A stretch of 64,000 nt of DNA from an uncultured Eubacteriales bacterium. Lineage in GTDB: Bacteria; Bacillota; Clostridia; Oscillospirales; CAG-272. The position numbers and the translations under genes were made by a program. Positions 7,992 through 16,793 of this stretch are shown here, in pieces. The stretch is taken from NCBI GenBank assembly GCA_900542425.1, contig UQNQ01000007.1:11370-75369 (forward strand), read 5' to 3'. Under the pieces are notes generated by a model. The model made no database searches and was not told the DNA's origin. It saw only the letters and a list, made by a program, of their open reading frames with translations. Within the stretch, counting starts at the first letter, position 1. Every line of letters begins with the position of its first letter.

Positions 7992-9161
7992 TTATCTTGG
8001 TGCAGCAATATGGGTAATCGCACCCCAGATACGATTGCTCTCCATATTGAGACCGAGAATTCTAACAGTGACGCGCGCTCCTCTCGGAGGACGACCGCGT
8101 TTCGGATAGCTGCAGAGGCAATCTACACCTCCATCAAGTGCGACAAACACGCCTGTTGTATCTACCATACTGACCGTTCCAACATAGCGATTTCCAACAG
8201 AAAATCTTCTCAAAGCTTTTTCATAAGGATTTTCTCCTGCCTGTTTGACCGACGCACTGGCTTTGATATGATTTCGGTCACTACGGTCAATGCTTAGAAT
8301 CTTAACGAGGACACGCTGTCCAGGCTGAAACTGCGAAGAAGCATCCAGTAGCCTTTGATAACTCAATTCTCTGAGAGGAATGTAAATTTCAAGACCAAAC
8401 AAATCTACAAAAATGCCGGCGCGAATTACAGAAACGATTCTTGCTTCTGCACACACTCCTTCATAAAGAATGTTATTTCCGTCTCTATCAGTACCGAAAT
8501 AATATTCCTTGCGTTTGGCGGCCATTGCCTCCAGCCTGCTGGCAACTGCAACACCTGACTGAGGATCAATGCCTTTAACGATATAATCCACCTCTGCACC
8601 GAGGCGTTTTGTCAATGTGTAATGCATGACATCTTCTTGAGATCGTCCACGATTATCCTCAGGTGGAAGAACAGCTTCTTCTGCCGGAATGATGACCTTG
8701 AAGTCGCCGTGGTAAATGACTGCGAGAGAACGGGAGGGGTTATCCTCAGGCTGTTCAACACCTTGAATCGTGCCGGTCAGGATCTTCTGCGTTTTCATAG
8801 ACTCAATCAAATCCAACAGATCATTCCTGGCTTTGTCAGCTTCCGTTTCGACCGTGCGATGCTCATCAATTGAAAGAACATTTACAGCGGTTCTGGTATT
8901 TGCGCGTTTCCGTCTGGTAGTTGTTTTGACCTCCTTTTCCTCTGTATCAGACTCAGATTTTGGAGTCCTGGTCCTCCGGGACCTTCGTGGTTTCTCTTCT
9001 GATTCTGTTTCAGTTTGGGAAACAGTGCCCGATTCTTCGCCTTCGACGCCGTCTTCCGGCATTCTTGCTTCAGAATTCTCCGATTCCAAGTCAGTCTGGG
9101 AATCAGAAGAATTTTCCTGAGGCAACTGCTCCAGCTCTGTTTCGTTTCTTTTGGTTTCCAT
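7992..9161 (-). CDS. S1 RNA-binding domain protein of the conjugative element
   Basis: The 389-residue protein has an acidic, low-complexity N-terminus (about 1-100; Glu/Ser/Thr then a Lys/Arg stretch). A conserved-looking domain (about 110-210) and two S1-like OB folds follow. The first (about 225-305) contains EARIVSVIRAGIFVDLFG and the second (about 320-385) YVGTVSMVDTTGVFVALDG. S1 domains bind RNA or single-stranded nucleic acid, so roles in translation, RNA protection or handling of the transferred strand are all possible. It follows the coupling-protein gene by 21 bases in the same operon. The family assignment rests on the repeated G-V/I-F-V strand pattern. Confidence 0.75.
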   Translation of the reverse strand: METKRNETELEQLPQENSSDSQTDLESENSEARMPEDGVEGEESGTVSQTETESEEKPRRSRRTRTPKSESDTEEKEVKTTTRRKRANTRTAVNVLSIDEHRTVETEADKARNDLLDLIESMKTQKILTGTIQGVEQPEDNPSRSLAVIYHGDFKVIIPAEEAVLPPEDNRGRSQEDVMHYTLTKRLGAEVDYIVKGIDPQSGVAVASRLEAMAAKRKEYYFGTDRDGNNILYEGVCAEARIVSVIRAGIFVDLFGLEIYIPLRELSYQRLLDASSQFQPGQRVLVKILSIDRSDRNHIKASASVKQAGENPYEKALRRFSVGNRYVGTVSMVDTTGVFVALDGGVDCLCSYPKRGRPPRGARVTVRILGLNMESNRIWGAITHIAAPR

Positions 9162-9182
9162 CTAAGAGTTCCTCCTTGTAAA

Positions 9183-11045
9183 TTAAAATTCAGTCGGCGG
9201 TTTTGCCGAACTGTATAGGCTTTTTTTGCGTTCCGATTTTTTCTCCGGTTCAGGTGTTGATATAGGCTCACTTTGAATTGGCGGCGAACAAACATAAGTC
9301 GGCTGATAATTCATAATAGAAGTTTTCTGAATCTGTTTAACCATCGGGTGTTTTGTGTAGTCCATTTTCTTCAGTTTTAGGACGTTACAGCCGCGAATAA
9401 TGCATAGCAGCTCTTCGTTTGGTAATCGAAGCACCTCATCAGGAGTAAGTAAGCGCCGTTTACCTTGCCCTTCCGTATGGCGATATTGCGGTATTACCTG
9501 AGCAACTGCGATAGTTCTTCTTACCGTCATAGTGGAATTAACTTCTATACTCATATCTCCGCTGCGAGCGGAAAAATATTCTGCGCTAACATCATCGGTA
9601 CATCCAAGCATAAGTTGGATGTCACAATTTCCGACGATTTCTGACCAAAGATTGTTGGGATATCGATTTTGTAACTGGCCTAAGCTTTGTACGGCCAGCA
9701 TCACTCGGATATTTCTTGAGCGAATGGTGCTGAGAGAACGGCAGAAATCAGATCCATCTGGCGCTGCTCCAAGTTTACCTATGTTATTAAACTCATCCAG
9801 TATTAAATTAACGGGAACGTCACAGCTGCCATTTGGTCTGGAGTCGGCATATCTCGTCAGCTTAATAAACATACATGAGAAAAATAGAGATGATAAAAAC
9901 GCCATTGTTGCATCTTGATCACTTAAAACAATGTAATAGGCACATTTTCTCTTAGCCGGTAAAGTCAGATCAATGTCTGAGCGGCTTGTAATTCTCTGAA
10001 CGGCCTCGTTTTGAAGCACCTGCAATCGCGTACCAAGTCCCAGTATGATGCCGGAGCGTACCGTGTCACTGGACTGAGAAAAAAGATTATAAGGTGCCCG
10101 TGCTGGATGGTCGAGTGGAAGCTTCTCAAAAATTGCAGTGAGTTGTCTTTCACTGTGTTGTGTCAATGCCTGATACACCGCCGGAAGATGCTTCAGATCT
10201 ACATTACGACTCCGATCCTGATCAACAAGTAGGATCAAAGCTTTTAGCAGATTTCCTTCACCATTATCCCAAAAGTGATCTCCTTTTCCGGAACTGGTAT
10301 TTCCGATAATGACATTCGTCAGAACCTGTGCCATCAAAGTATCACCGTTTAAGTCTGACATACAGTTCCAAGAATCACTGTGCTCTGGGGTTACCAGATT
10401 AAACACCTTGACTTCGTAGCCGTTGTTGCGGTACATTTCTGCTGTATCTGCATAAAGCTCTGCCTTGCTGTCTGTAATAATTACAGATTCACCACGTTTC
10501 ATTGCCTGGAACAAAGCATTACGAATAACAGCTCTTGATTTCATGGTTCCGGATGCACCAAAAATAGCAATATGACGATTGAGTCTGGTATCCTTTGGCA
10601 TACAGACAATTTTACCTTTGTATTCGCCCAATATAGTACCTTCAGCTTTTTCTGGTGTGGTTACTTCCAGCTCCTCTTGCATTTCTTTCTCGCTCATCCA
10701 TGTGGCGGTTCCGTATGTGCCGTTTTTTACCACCTTGAAGCCGCGTTCATCATAGTCTTTGCTTCCAAATTTATCGTGAAACTTTACATAAGCAAAAATT
10801 GCTGCTCCAACAACCAGAATAAATAGGATCCCTTTCATCCCGTTTAAGGTAAATGCCTGCGGGAAACAGAATAGTGGATTAAAGTTCACAGGACGCATTA
10901 TGTTCTGTCCGCCAAGCCCGCCGCTGTCCATCCAAATGGAATAGTTTGTGAGCAATTGTCCAATCAGTCCACCCAAATAAAAAAGTGCCGCCAAACCCAG
11001 TATGGTGGCAGCAACAATAGCGGCTTTTCTATATTTATCTTTCAA
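9183..11045 (-). CDS. VirD4/TraG-type conjugative coupling protein
   Basis: The 620-residue ATPase has two N-terminal membrane helices (about 8-33 and 70-88), a Walker A motif GASGTMKS (about 163-170) and a Walker B-like motif LILDEFNNIG (about 410-420). The motif region SSLFFSCMFIKLTRYADSR and a C-terminal tail with polar low complexity complete the layout. Proteins of this family bring the relaxase-DNA complex to the type IV secretion channel and hydrolyse ATP at the inner membrane. The methionine in place of the usual glycine in Walker A is seen in some Gram-positive relatives (from memory). It overlaps the preceding gene by 11 bases, supporting one operon. The relaxase partner is not in the window. 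Confidence 0.92.
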   Translation of the reverse strand: MKDKYRKAAIVAATILGLAALFYLGGLIGQLLTNYSIWMDSGGLGGQNIMRPVNFNPLFCFPQAFTLNGMKGILFILVVGAAIFAYVKFHDKFGSKDYDERGFKVVKNGTYGTATWMSEKEMQEELEVTTPEKAEGTILGEYKGKIVCMPKDTRLNRHIAIFGASGTMKSRAVIRNALFQAMKRGESVIITDSKAELYADTAEMYRNNGYEVKVFNLVTPEHSDSWNCMSDLNGDTLMAQVLTNVIIGNTSSGKGDHFWDNGEGNLLKALILLVDQDRSRNVDLKHLPAVYQALTQHSERQLTAIFEKLPLDHPARAPYNLFSQSSDTVRSGIILGLGTRLQVLQNEAVQRITSRSDIDLTLPAKRKCAYYIVLSDQDATMAFLSSLFFSCMFIKLTRYADSRPNGSCDVPVNLILDEFNNIGKLGAAPDGSDFCRSLSTIRSRNIRVMLAVQSLGQLQNRYPNNLWSEIVGNCDIQLMLGCTDDVSAEYFSARSGDMSIEVNSTMTVRRTIAVAQVIPQYRHTEGQGKRRLLTPDEVLRLPNEELLCIIRGCNVLKLKKMDYTKHPMVKQIQKTSIMNYQPTYVCSPPIQSEPISTPEPEKKSERKKSLYSSAKPPTEF

Positions 11046-12195
11046 CCATAAATTCCTCCTTTTGCCCCATTGCTTTTTCCACTAATCTCATACTGATAAA
11101 TTTCAAATAGACCTGTGGACCAAGATATTTACGGAGGAGAGATCCCTGTTCAGGAAAACACAGGATTTCAAATGATTTCATATCAGTCTGAAGTGCTTCG
11201 CGCAATCGGATTAAGCGTGCAATATCATTATCCAGATACGAATACACATACTTGTTATCAATAAAGGCATCATATTCCATCATACCTTGTCCTCCAGACT
11301 GAGTTTCCTTGTCAAACAACAAATCCAGAAGTTTAGTTTTCCATCCAGGTATGGAAAGAAGACGAAGTAGTCTTATGCCAAAGTCATTCATAGGTACAAA
11401 GTAGATGTTCTGATAGATGCTGTCGAATCTAAACTCCAAACGCCTGTTCTTTTCAGTTTCCATCAATGTTTTGAGTGCAATCTCCTCAGACTCACCTAAC
11501 AGAATTGCCGACTGAATGTTTTGAACACCGGCATTCATACGGCTAATCTCGATTAGATTGTGTAAAGCCTTGAACTCACCCATACCATTCCATTTCATAA
11601 GAGCGTTGCGGGTGTTGTATACCGCATAAGCTTCGCTTGGAGAAAATATAGCGCCCGCCATCCGGGTAAACACCGTCTTGCTCATTTCTGAGTCTCCGAG
11701 TTTCTTGAGATCCTTAGCCAGGTAATACGCAGAATATTCCGGTACTGTCAGACTGATTTGCATATTCTGAAGAGAAGGTAAAGAATATGGCCGGCATTCA
11801 ATGCCAGCTGCCATACACATCATAACCGATTCGGCAACTCTATGATTTCTTTCGATATGAGCTGCATCACCCGGAAACTTATGATCCCAAAAAGAATGCA
11901 TATAGTAATCATACGCATCCGGATGAATCCATTCCAGTATGGGAAGAGCAGCTTTTGAAAATCGGATGGATTTGCTTGAACCTTTACCGGATACATTTAG
12001 GAGCTTACAGGTTATTCTTTCTTCAGTCTGGGTATGGGGGAGACGATAATCTTGTGGTGTTGTCATCTTGTGAACCAATGCCTTCAGCACCCGTTCATTT
12101 CCAAGAATTTTCAATGAGCGCATTGGAAATTCACCCGTCACGGATAGCAAGGTGATGATGTTGAGCGCGTGACTGCCTGTCCGAAGTGTAATCAT
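11035..12195 (-). CDS. Uncharacterised conjugation-operon protein with a possible N-terminal winged helix
   Basis: An AAGGAGG site 6 bases before the ATG at 12195 fixes the start and gives 386 residues; the longer frame to 12276 has no such site. The N-terminal 100 residues could form a winged helix (NIITLLSVTGEFPMRSLKI followed by a basic stretch), resembling in position the replication-relaxation type proteins found beside coupling genes. The remainder is helical with no membrane segment. The stop overlaps the start of the VirD4 gene. The position suggests a DNA-processing or coupling role; this is inference and no family match could be made with confidence. Confidence 0.7.
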   Translation of the reverse strand: MITLRTGSHALNIITLLSVTGEFPMRSLKILGNERVLKALVHKMTTPQDYRLPHTQTEERITCKLLNVSGKGSSKSIRFSKAALPILEWIHPDAYDYYMHSFWDHKFPGDAAHIERNHRVAESVMMCMAAGIECRPYSLPSLQNMQISLTVPEYSAYYLAKDLKKLGDSEMSKTVFTRMAGAIFSPSEAYAVYNTRNALMKWNGMGEFKALHNLIEISRMNAGVQNIQSAILLGESEEIALKTLMETEKNRRLEFRFDSIYQNIYFVPMNDFGIRLLRLLSIPGWKTKLLDLLFDKETQSGGQGMMEYDAFIDNKYVYSYLDNDIARLIRLREALQTDMKSFEILCFPEQGSLLRKYLGPQVYLKFISMRLVEKAMGQKEEFMVER

Positions 12196-12262
12196 CCCGA
12201 CCTCCTTAGAATGAGGCGTTTTAAGACAGTATGACTGCTCTCTTTGTCGGATTTTCCATCGC

Positions 12263-12300
12263 AAAAATGCCTCCAAACAGCTGATATTTCAGGGCTTTTT
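12263..12300 (-). terminator. Weak hairpin in the gap before the 386-residue gene
   Basis: An AAAAGCC/GGC(A)TTTT stem with an inner CTGA/TCAG pair lies 67 bases before the downstream ATG and ends in a T run on the minus strand. The stem is short and interrupted, so activity is uncertain. Confidence 0.35.
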
Positions 12301-12348
12301 CGGTTTAGCAAATATATGTAATTTTTTCTGCTCGATTTTCTCCCTTTT

Positions 12349-13056
12349 TTACATATGTTTTTGAGGCGGTTTTTGGCATTCTTCATAGAGTTTCACTCCT
12401 TCTTCAGGGATGTTTTTTTCAAGAATCAGCCATTGTGCAAACTCATCACGCGGAACAACATAAACCTCTGTTCGGTCACTCTCTCCAGCAGCACTGCAAT
12501 AATAATGGCAGCATTTCATAGGAGCATCATCCGGCATAACATAAAGAGCAACAATGTCTGTCACCATATTAACCTCGATATTATCGTGATCGCGATACTG
12601 ACGCTCCGGGCGATCTCTGCTGTAAACATGCCTGAATATCAAAACGCAATCCGTATAGCGTACTGGGGGTACATAAGAGAAGAAATGCTGCATCACCGGA
12701 TAGAGATAAGAGCGAATGTATGAAGCTGATCCATCTTCTTTTTTAGGGAGAAGCGCCGGTATTCGCAAACAGAACCATCCTTCAATGGTGAAGCCTATTT
12801 TAACGGATACCGATTCAGAAATAATCAGTTCAACATCATGCTTTGCACAAGGCGATCCGGTATAAGCAGGAAGTGTTCTTGTAACCAGTGTTGCTCTTTC
12901 TGCACTTGAGGCTGCCTTTAAAGCCATTTCATAGGCTGCCGGCAATTCTCCTGACTGAACCAAATGTTCTACACATTGAAGCTCAACCGATAGCCGTTTT
13001 ACTATACTTTCGGCTTTTTGCAGAACTTTCTCGAATGCAGTTTTAGGCATCTGCAT
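12349..13056 (-). CDS. Uncharacterised conjugation-operon protein (resembles the DUF6100 group)
   Basis: The 235-residue soluble protein begins with an alpha-helical, possibly coiled-coil region (about 5-60, KVLQKAESIVKRLSVELQCV) and continues with an alpha/beta domain containing NDHDNIE-like and DIVALYVMPDDAPMKCC segments. AGGAGGTG lies 9 bases upstream of the first ATG. It overlaps the next upstream gene by 14 bases and is separated from the 386-residue gene by about 150 bases. I associate the pattern with a clostridial mobile-element family of unknown function from memory only. No catalytic motif is evident. Confidence 0.7.
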   Translation of the reverse strand: MQMPKTAFEKVLQKAESIVKRLSVELQCVEHLVQSGELPAAYEMALKAASSAERATLVTRTLPAYTGSPCAKHDVELIISESVSVKIGFTIEGWFCLRIPALLPKKEDGSASYIRSYLYPVMQHFFSYVPPVRYTDCVLIFRHVYSRDRPERQYRDHDNIEVNMVTDIVALYVMPDDAPMKCCHYYCSAAGESDRTEVYVVPRDEFAQWLILEKNIPEEGVKLYEECQKPPQKHM

Positions 13057-13579
13057 TTTTTAACACCTCCTCTGAATAAAAAGTAACATTAGGTTCTTCC
13101 TGACCGTCAAAATCCACAGTGGCATATAAACATGGAACCTTAGGCAGATAAAGTGATTGGACCATGGAAATATGCGGAACAACAATGATATATTTTAATT
13201 CTTCCTGTGGCTGAAGCAGTCTGGTTAAATGTTGTTCTCCCTCATACAATACGACAATCTCGTAGCCCATATTTTCTTTTAAGAAAAAGAGTTGTGATGG
13301 GTAAACTGCCGGGTAATGGGCTAAAGGATCCACATGATCAATAAAGTGCAGTAAAACCCAAACAGCAAGAATCAGGCGCTGATCAGGTTTGCACATTTCA
13401 TCTAACGCGAGATAATATCCTCCGACATCAGTAATCCTCATCTGTCTTTTAAGACTGCGGATTATTTTTTCTGCTGTTTCCGGAGTTTTGTCTCTTAATA
13501 AGCGTATCACCTGAGCTTTTGGCAGAGGCCCGTATTGAGACAGCCATTTGATAATGTATTGCTCATCTTTTAAAAGCAT
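13043..13579 (-). CDS. Helix-turn-helix protein of the transfer operon (resembles the DUF5697 group)
   Basis: The 178-residue protein has an N-terminal winged-helix-like segment (about 5-60, IIKWLSQYGPLPKAQVIRLL then a wing ending in VGGYYLALDE). The C-terminal alpha/beta part (about 70-175) looks like the nuclease- or sensor-like half of replication-relaxation-type proteins. It lies 44 bases downstream of the VirB4 gene and overlaps the following gene. A role in controlling DNA processing or transfer gene expression is plausible. The DUF name is from memory and unverified. Confidence 0.7.
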   Translation of the reverse strand: MLLKDEQYIIKWLSQYGPLPKAQVIRLLRDKTPETAEKIIRSLKRQMRITDVGGYYLALDEMCKPDQRLILAVWVLLHFIDHVDPLAHYPAVYPSQLFFLKENMGYEIVVLYEGEQHLTRLLQPQEELKYIIVVPHISMVQSLYLPKVPCLYATVDFDGQEEPNVTFYSEEVLKNADA

Positions 13580-13623
13580 TTTTTGCTCACCTCCTTGTGC
13601 GCATTTTTTATAAAATACGCATT

Positions 13624-16152
13624 TTAGCCGAAATGCGTTTGATTTTGTTTCCGTTTCAGCAAGGCTTCCAGCTCAGCTCGGTCAGTCGTTATCATTTCCT
13701 GTTCTGTTTTTGAGGCTTTTACGACTACAGGGATCTTGCTGTTGTTACTGTAAATCAAAGCTTCTCCTCGTTCAAACTGAGTAATGGATCGAATTTCTGT
13801 TTTTGTAAGCTTCAATGTCTCTCGTACATATTCAGCTTCATCCGGCTCCAGATTCAAGATAATTTTGTTTTTGCTGTTGTTTATAATGGCTCTTCCATAT
13901 TTGCCATCATCCAGACTAAAGAAATCTGATAAGTCTTGTGTCGCTGCAATTGCAGCGCCTCCAAAGCCTCGGATGGTTTTAAAGATTGTCAAACAGAATT
14001 CAGCCGCCTGACGATTGGAAGAAGCTCCGATTAACTGCCAAATCTCATCAATCATGATTGCTTTCTTCTTGGTTCTGTCTGCTTTGATATTGTCCCAAAC
14101 ATAATCCAGTGCAATCATCATTCCAACCGGGAGCAATTTTCCTTTTAGTTCAGACAAGTCCAACACAATATATTTATTACTCAAATCCACATTGGTCTGG
14201 CGATTGAAACTTTGTGCCGATCCAGTTACAAATCTGCTCACAATCGTTGCTATACGGCTTGTCATAGGGTTTTCTTGAAGGTGCTTATGTAAATCCCCAA
14301 GTATGGGCATTTTCTTCATAACCGGCGGATTTACATTCATATCTTCATACAGCGAACTGTTATCGTGAGTTATTCCAAATTCGTTGTAGGTCTTTATTAA
14401 CGCCTCATCCAACATCTGTTCTTCTTCATTCGTCATGTCCGGGATAAGAAGCGTAAAGAAAATCATCAGCTGCTGAATTTTTTTGGCAAGCATAGAATCC
14501 ATGTCGTTGTAGTCCACATCATCAATCAGTTCCATTTCTGGAGATATGGTATGGCGAATCTCCATTACATTGATACAATGAGGAGATCCAGGGGCAATTT
14601 TAATAAATTCACCGCCTATTTTATCGCAGGCTCTTTTGAACTCGTGCCCTTTAATGGGAGCCACAATATAACACTGAATACCACGCATTCTCATTCTGAG
14701 TGCGAGCAGCTGCATAGTGAAGGTCTTACCAGCACCACTGGTGCCACACATAGTCAAGTTTGCATTTTTGTTTTTCTTCGTATTAAAAAGATCGACAATG
14801 CAAAGCGAATTGTTATGCCTATTGATTCCAAGTAAAACGCCTGTATCATCTGACATCTCAAAGCTTGTAAACATATAGGAAGCGGCAGCACCACTTGTCA
14901 AAACATTCCTCTTTGTTTTCTTTTGCAATCTGGGATCTATCTGCAAAAACGGCATGACTGACCTGAGCGCTGCTTCCTGTTGAAAGCGGCAATCACTGGT
15001 ATAGATATCCATAGATTTCAGCATATCCACCATCTGCCTTTTTCGCCACATCAGTTCTTCATAACTCTTTGCTGATACTGTAATAAAAACTGAGATGTAA
15101 AACAAATCCTCATTCTGATTGGCGATTCCATTTTTTATGTAATATCCAGCAGAGATGGAATTGGCCAGTTCTTCATAATCCGTACTGGTATCCTGAAGGC
15201 TCTTGAGCTTAGTGCGGTTAAGCCGGATACGCTGTGCAACTTTATCAATAGTTTTACTTCGGTTCTCACGTTGCAGTATTACATCAGTATCAACGCCTTG
15301 CCCTGCGTTAATAAGAGCGGACATCCATCCACCACGCACGGTATTCGGAAAACCATCCTTTTTGATATAAAGGAAGGAATAATAGAGACCGTCCATGATG
15401 ATGTAATTGTAATGTGTCAGGTCAATACCGCGTGGCGTTATAAAGTGTGCGATCTTAATTGGAGGAACTGGGTCTACACCAATCACTTTCTTTTTTGCGG
15501 CCATTGTGTCTACAACTACACGATTGACACGAGAAGAAAAGGGTTCATCCACACATGAGCGCCTGTTAAAATACATATACAAAATTTCTGCAGTTGCTTC
15601 ATCGGGATCTTTAGGCTGAATAATGGAATTTCCGCACTGCATAAAATAAGCTCTTGCGTTTTGTTCAGCCGTTTGCAGCATGCTATAAATTTTCCCGTAA
15701 TCATTCTCCTCATTTCGGTGCAGCTCTTCGTATTGGAAGATTAAAAAGAAGCGCCTGGTCAGCGCTTCACGATTCCCGATATCTTTAATCAGTCGAATAT
15801 AGTCTTCGCTGAGTTCCTTGCATTTTTCATTATCTTCCTCTTTCAGATCTTGCCGTACCATAGCAATGTGTTTGTCTGAGTCGGCTTTTCTTGTGATAGA
15901 CTTGAACTGCAACCTCATAGGAGATATTTTAAGCCAGCTTGCAAAGGAAGAAATTATATTGGCTTGCTCCTCATCAGAGCGAAGCAAAAAGTTGATTGGC
16001 TCGATTTCAAGGATTTTAATATAGCGCCCGTCAACGGTTTCAATAATACCGTTGCTCAAATTTTTTATAGGGAGAAAATCCTGAACAAACTCAAGCTTTT
16101 CGACTTTTTGCTTTTTTCCGCTTCTTTGTGTTTTTGAGCTGTGCTTTGTCAT
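13624..16152 (-). CDS. VirB4-type conjugative transfer ATPase
   Basis: This 842-residue protein has an N-terminal CagE/TrbE-like domain (about 20-420) and a C-terminal P-loop domain with Walker A CGTSGAGKT (about 468-476) and Walker B KKAIMIDEIWQ (about 693-703). Downstream motifs include IAATQDLSDFF and IINNSKNKIILNL. VirB4 proteins power assembly of the type IV secretion channel and are cytoplasmic or membrane associated. The start overlaps the end of the PrgI gene by 62 bases, an unusually long overlap; a later start would need a site that I do not see. It sits in the centre of the transfer operon. Confidence 0.93.
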   Translation of the reverse strand: MTKHSSKTQRSGKKQKVEKLEFVQDFLPIKNLSNGIIETVDGRYIKILEIEPINFLLRSDEEQANIISSFASWLKISPMRLQFKSITRKADSDKHIAMVRQDLKEEDNEKCKELSEDYIRLIKDIGNREALTRRFFLIFQYEELHRNEENDYGKIYSMLQTAEQNARAYFMQCGNSIIQPKDPDEATAEILYMYFNRRSCVDEPFSSRVNRVVVDTMAAKKKVIGVDPVPPIKIAHFITPRGIDLTHYNYIIMDGLYYSFLYIKKDGFPNTVRGGWMSALINAGQGVDTDVILQRENRSKTIDKVAQRIRLNRTKLKSLQDTSTDYEELANSISAGYYIKNGIANQNEDLFYISVFITVSAKSYEELMWRKRQMVDMLKSMDIYTSDCRFQQEAALRSVMPFLQIDPRLQKKTKRNVLTSGAAASYMFTSFEMSDDTGVLLGINRHNNSLCIVDLFNTKKNKNANLTMCGTSGAGKTFTMQLLALRMRMRGIQCYIVAPIKGHEFKRACDKIGGEFIKIAPGSPHCINVMEIRHTISPEMELIDDVDYNDMDSMLAKKIQQLMIFFTLLIPDMTNEEEQMLDEALIKTYNEFGITHDNSSLYEDMNVNPPVMKKMPILGDLHKHLQENPMTSRIATIVSRFVTGSAQSFNRQTNVDLSNKYIVLDLSELKGKLLPVGMMIALDYVWDNIKADRTKKKAIMIDEIWQLIGASSNRQAAEFCLTIFKTIRGFGGAAIAATQDLSDFFSLDDGKYGRAIINNSKNKIILNLEPDEAEYVRETLKLTKTEIRSITQFERGEALIYSNNSKIPVVVKASKTEQEMITTDRAELEALLKRKQNQTHFG

Positions 16153-16471
16153 ATTTGTATCCCACCCTTCTCATATGAAGTTTTCGTCTGTGAATTCCAA
16201 ACCTGCATATATGACCCAAGAACTGAAATAAGGAATCTCCGTCAATACCCATAACGGACAGGACTGCAAGAGGCATGAGTGTTACTACCATTACAACAAT
16301 TCGAATGGTGCCGGGCATCGGAATCAGCATCAATTCTGGATACCCCACCAAAAGAAGAAGAAAAACGGTTTCCACTGCATTTCTTGGTTCAACCATGCCG
16401 CCGAGTATTTTTCCTGAATCGGTATAGTTGGCTGGGATTGCATATACATTTCGAATTTCTTTTTCATCCAT
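16091..16471 (-). CDS. PrgI family (VirB3-like) membrane protein of the type IV secretion system
   Basis: The 126-residue protein has two closely spaced membrane helices (about 30-52 and 55-75) preceded by an N-terminal segment with VYAIPANYTDSGKILGG, typical of PrgI proteins. It ends in a strongly basic tail (KKRKKAKSRK). PrgI/VirB3 proteins sit in the inner-membrane complex next to VirB4, and the gene directly precedes virB4 here as usual. The overlap with virB4 implies translational coupling. A GATACAGC hairpin lies 17 bases upstream of the start. Confidence 0.85.
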   Translation of the reverse strand: MDEKEIRNVYAIPANYTDSGKILGGMVEPRNAVETVFLLLLVGYPELMLIPMPGTIRIVVMVVTLMPLAVLSVMGIDGDSLFQFLGHICRFGIHRRKLHMRRVGYKYDKAQLKNTKKRKKAKSRKA

Positions 16472-16487
16472 ATAATCATACCTTTCT

Positions 16488-16516
16488 GCTGTATCAAAGA
16501 AGTACTCCGATACAGC
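16488..16516 (-). repeat. Perfect 8-bp inverted repeat upstream of the PrgI gene
   Basis: GCTGTATC pairs with GATACAGC across a 13-base loop, ending 17 bases before the PrgI start. There is no T run on the minus strand, so it is probably an mRNA structure or processing site and not a terminator. Confidence 0.5.
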
Positions 16517-16538
16517 ACGGGTCTATTGTCTTAAAGAA

Positions 16539-16775
16539 TCAAGTGTTATAAAGCCCTTTCAGCATATTATCTACTTCCTCATAGGACGCAAAAGAAACAT
16601 TTCGTTTCAAAAGATAAGAAACCGCATCACTCCATTCCCACAGAGAGTAGTTTTGTTTGTTCGGGAACAGATACAGTTCTCTGACTACACAGTCGTTTAT
16701 CCTATGATTCAGGCGAAGATCAGAAAGATATGCCGCATGATATTTTTGGGCCAACTCATCCAGAAGTCCTTTCAT
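16539..16775 (-). CDS. Small mobile-element protein, function unknown
   Basis: The ATG at 16775 has TAGGAGG five bases upstream, giving 78 residues. The protein is soluble and mostly helical, with an acidic start (MKGLLDELAQKYHAAY) and an internal CVVRELYLFPNKQNYSLWEW segment. It lies between the peptidoglycan hydrolase and PrgI genes in the same direction, where other elements carry small poorly conserved proteins. No motif permits a function call. Confidence 0.6.
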   Translation of the reverse strand: MKGLLDELAQKYHAAYLSDLRLNHRINDCVVRELYLFPNKQNYSLWEWSDAVSYLLKRNVSFASYEEVDNMLKGLYNT

Positions 16776-16793
16776 TTTTCCTCCTATCACAAA

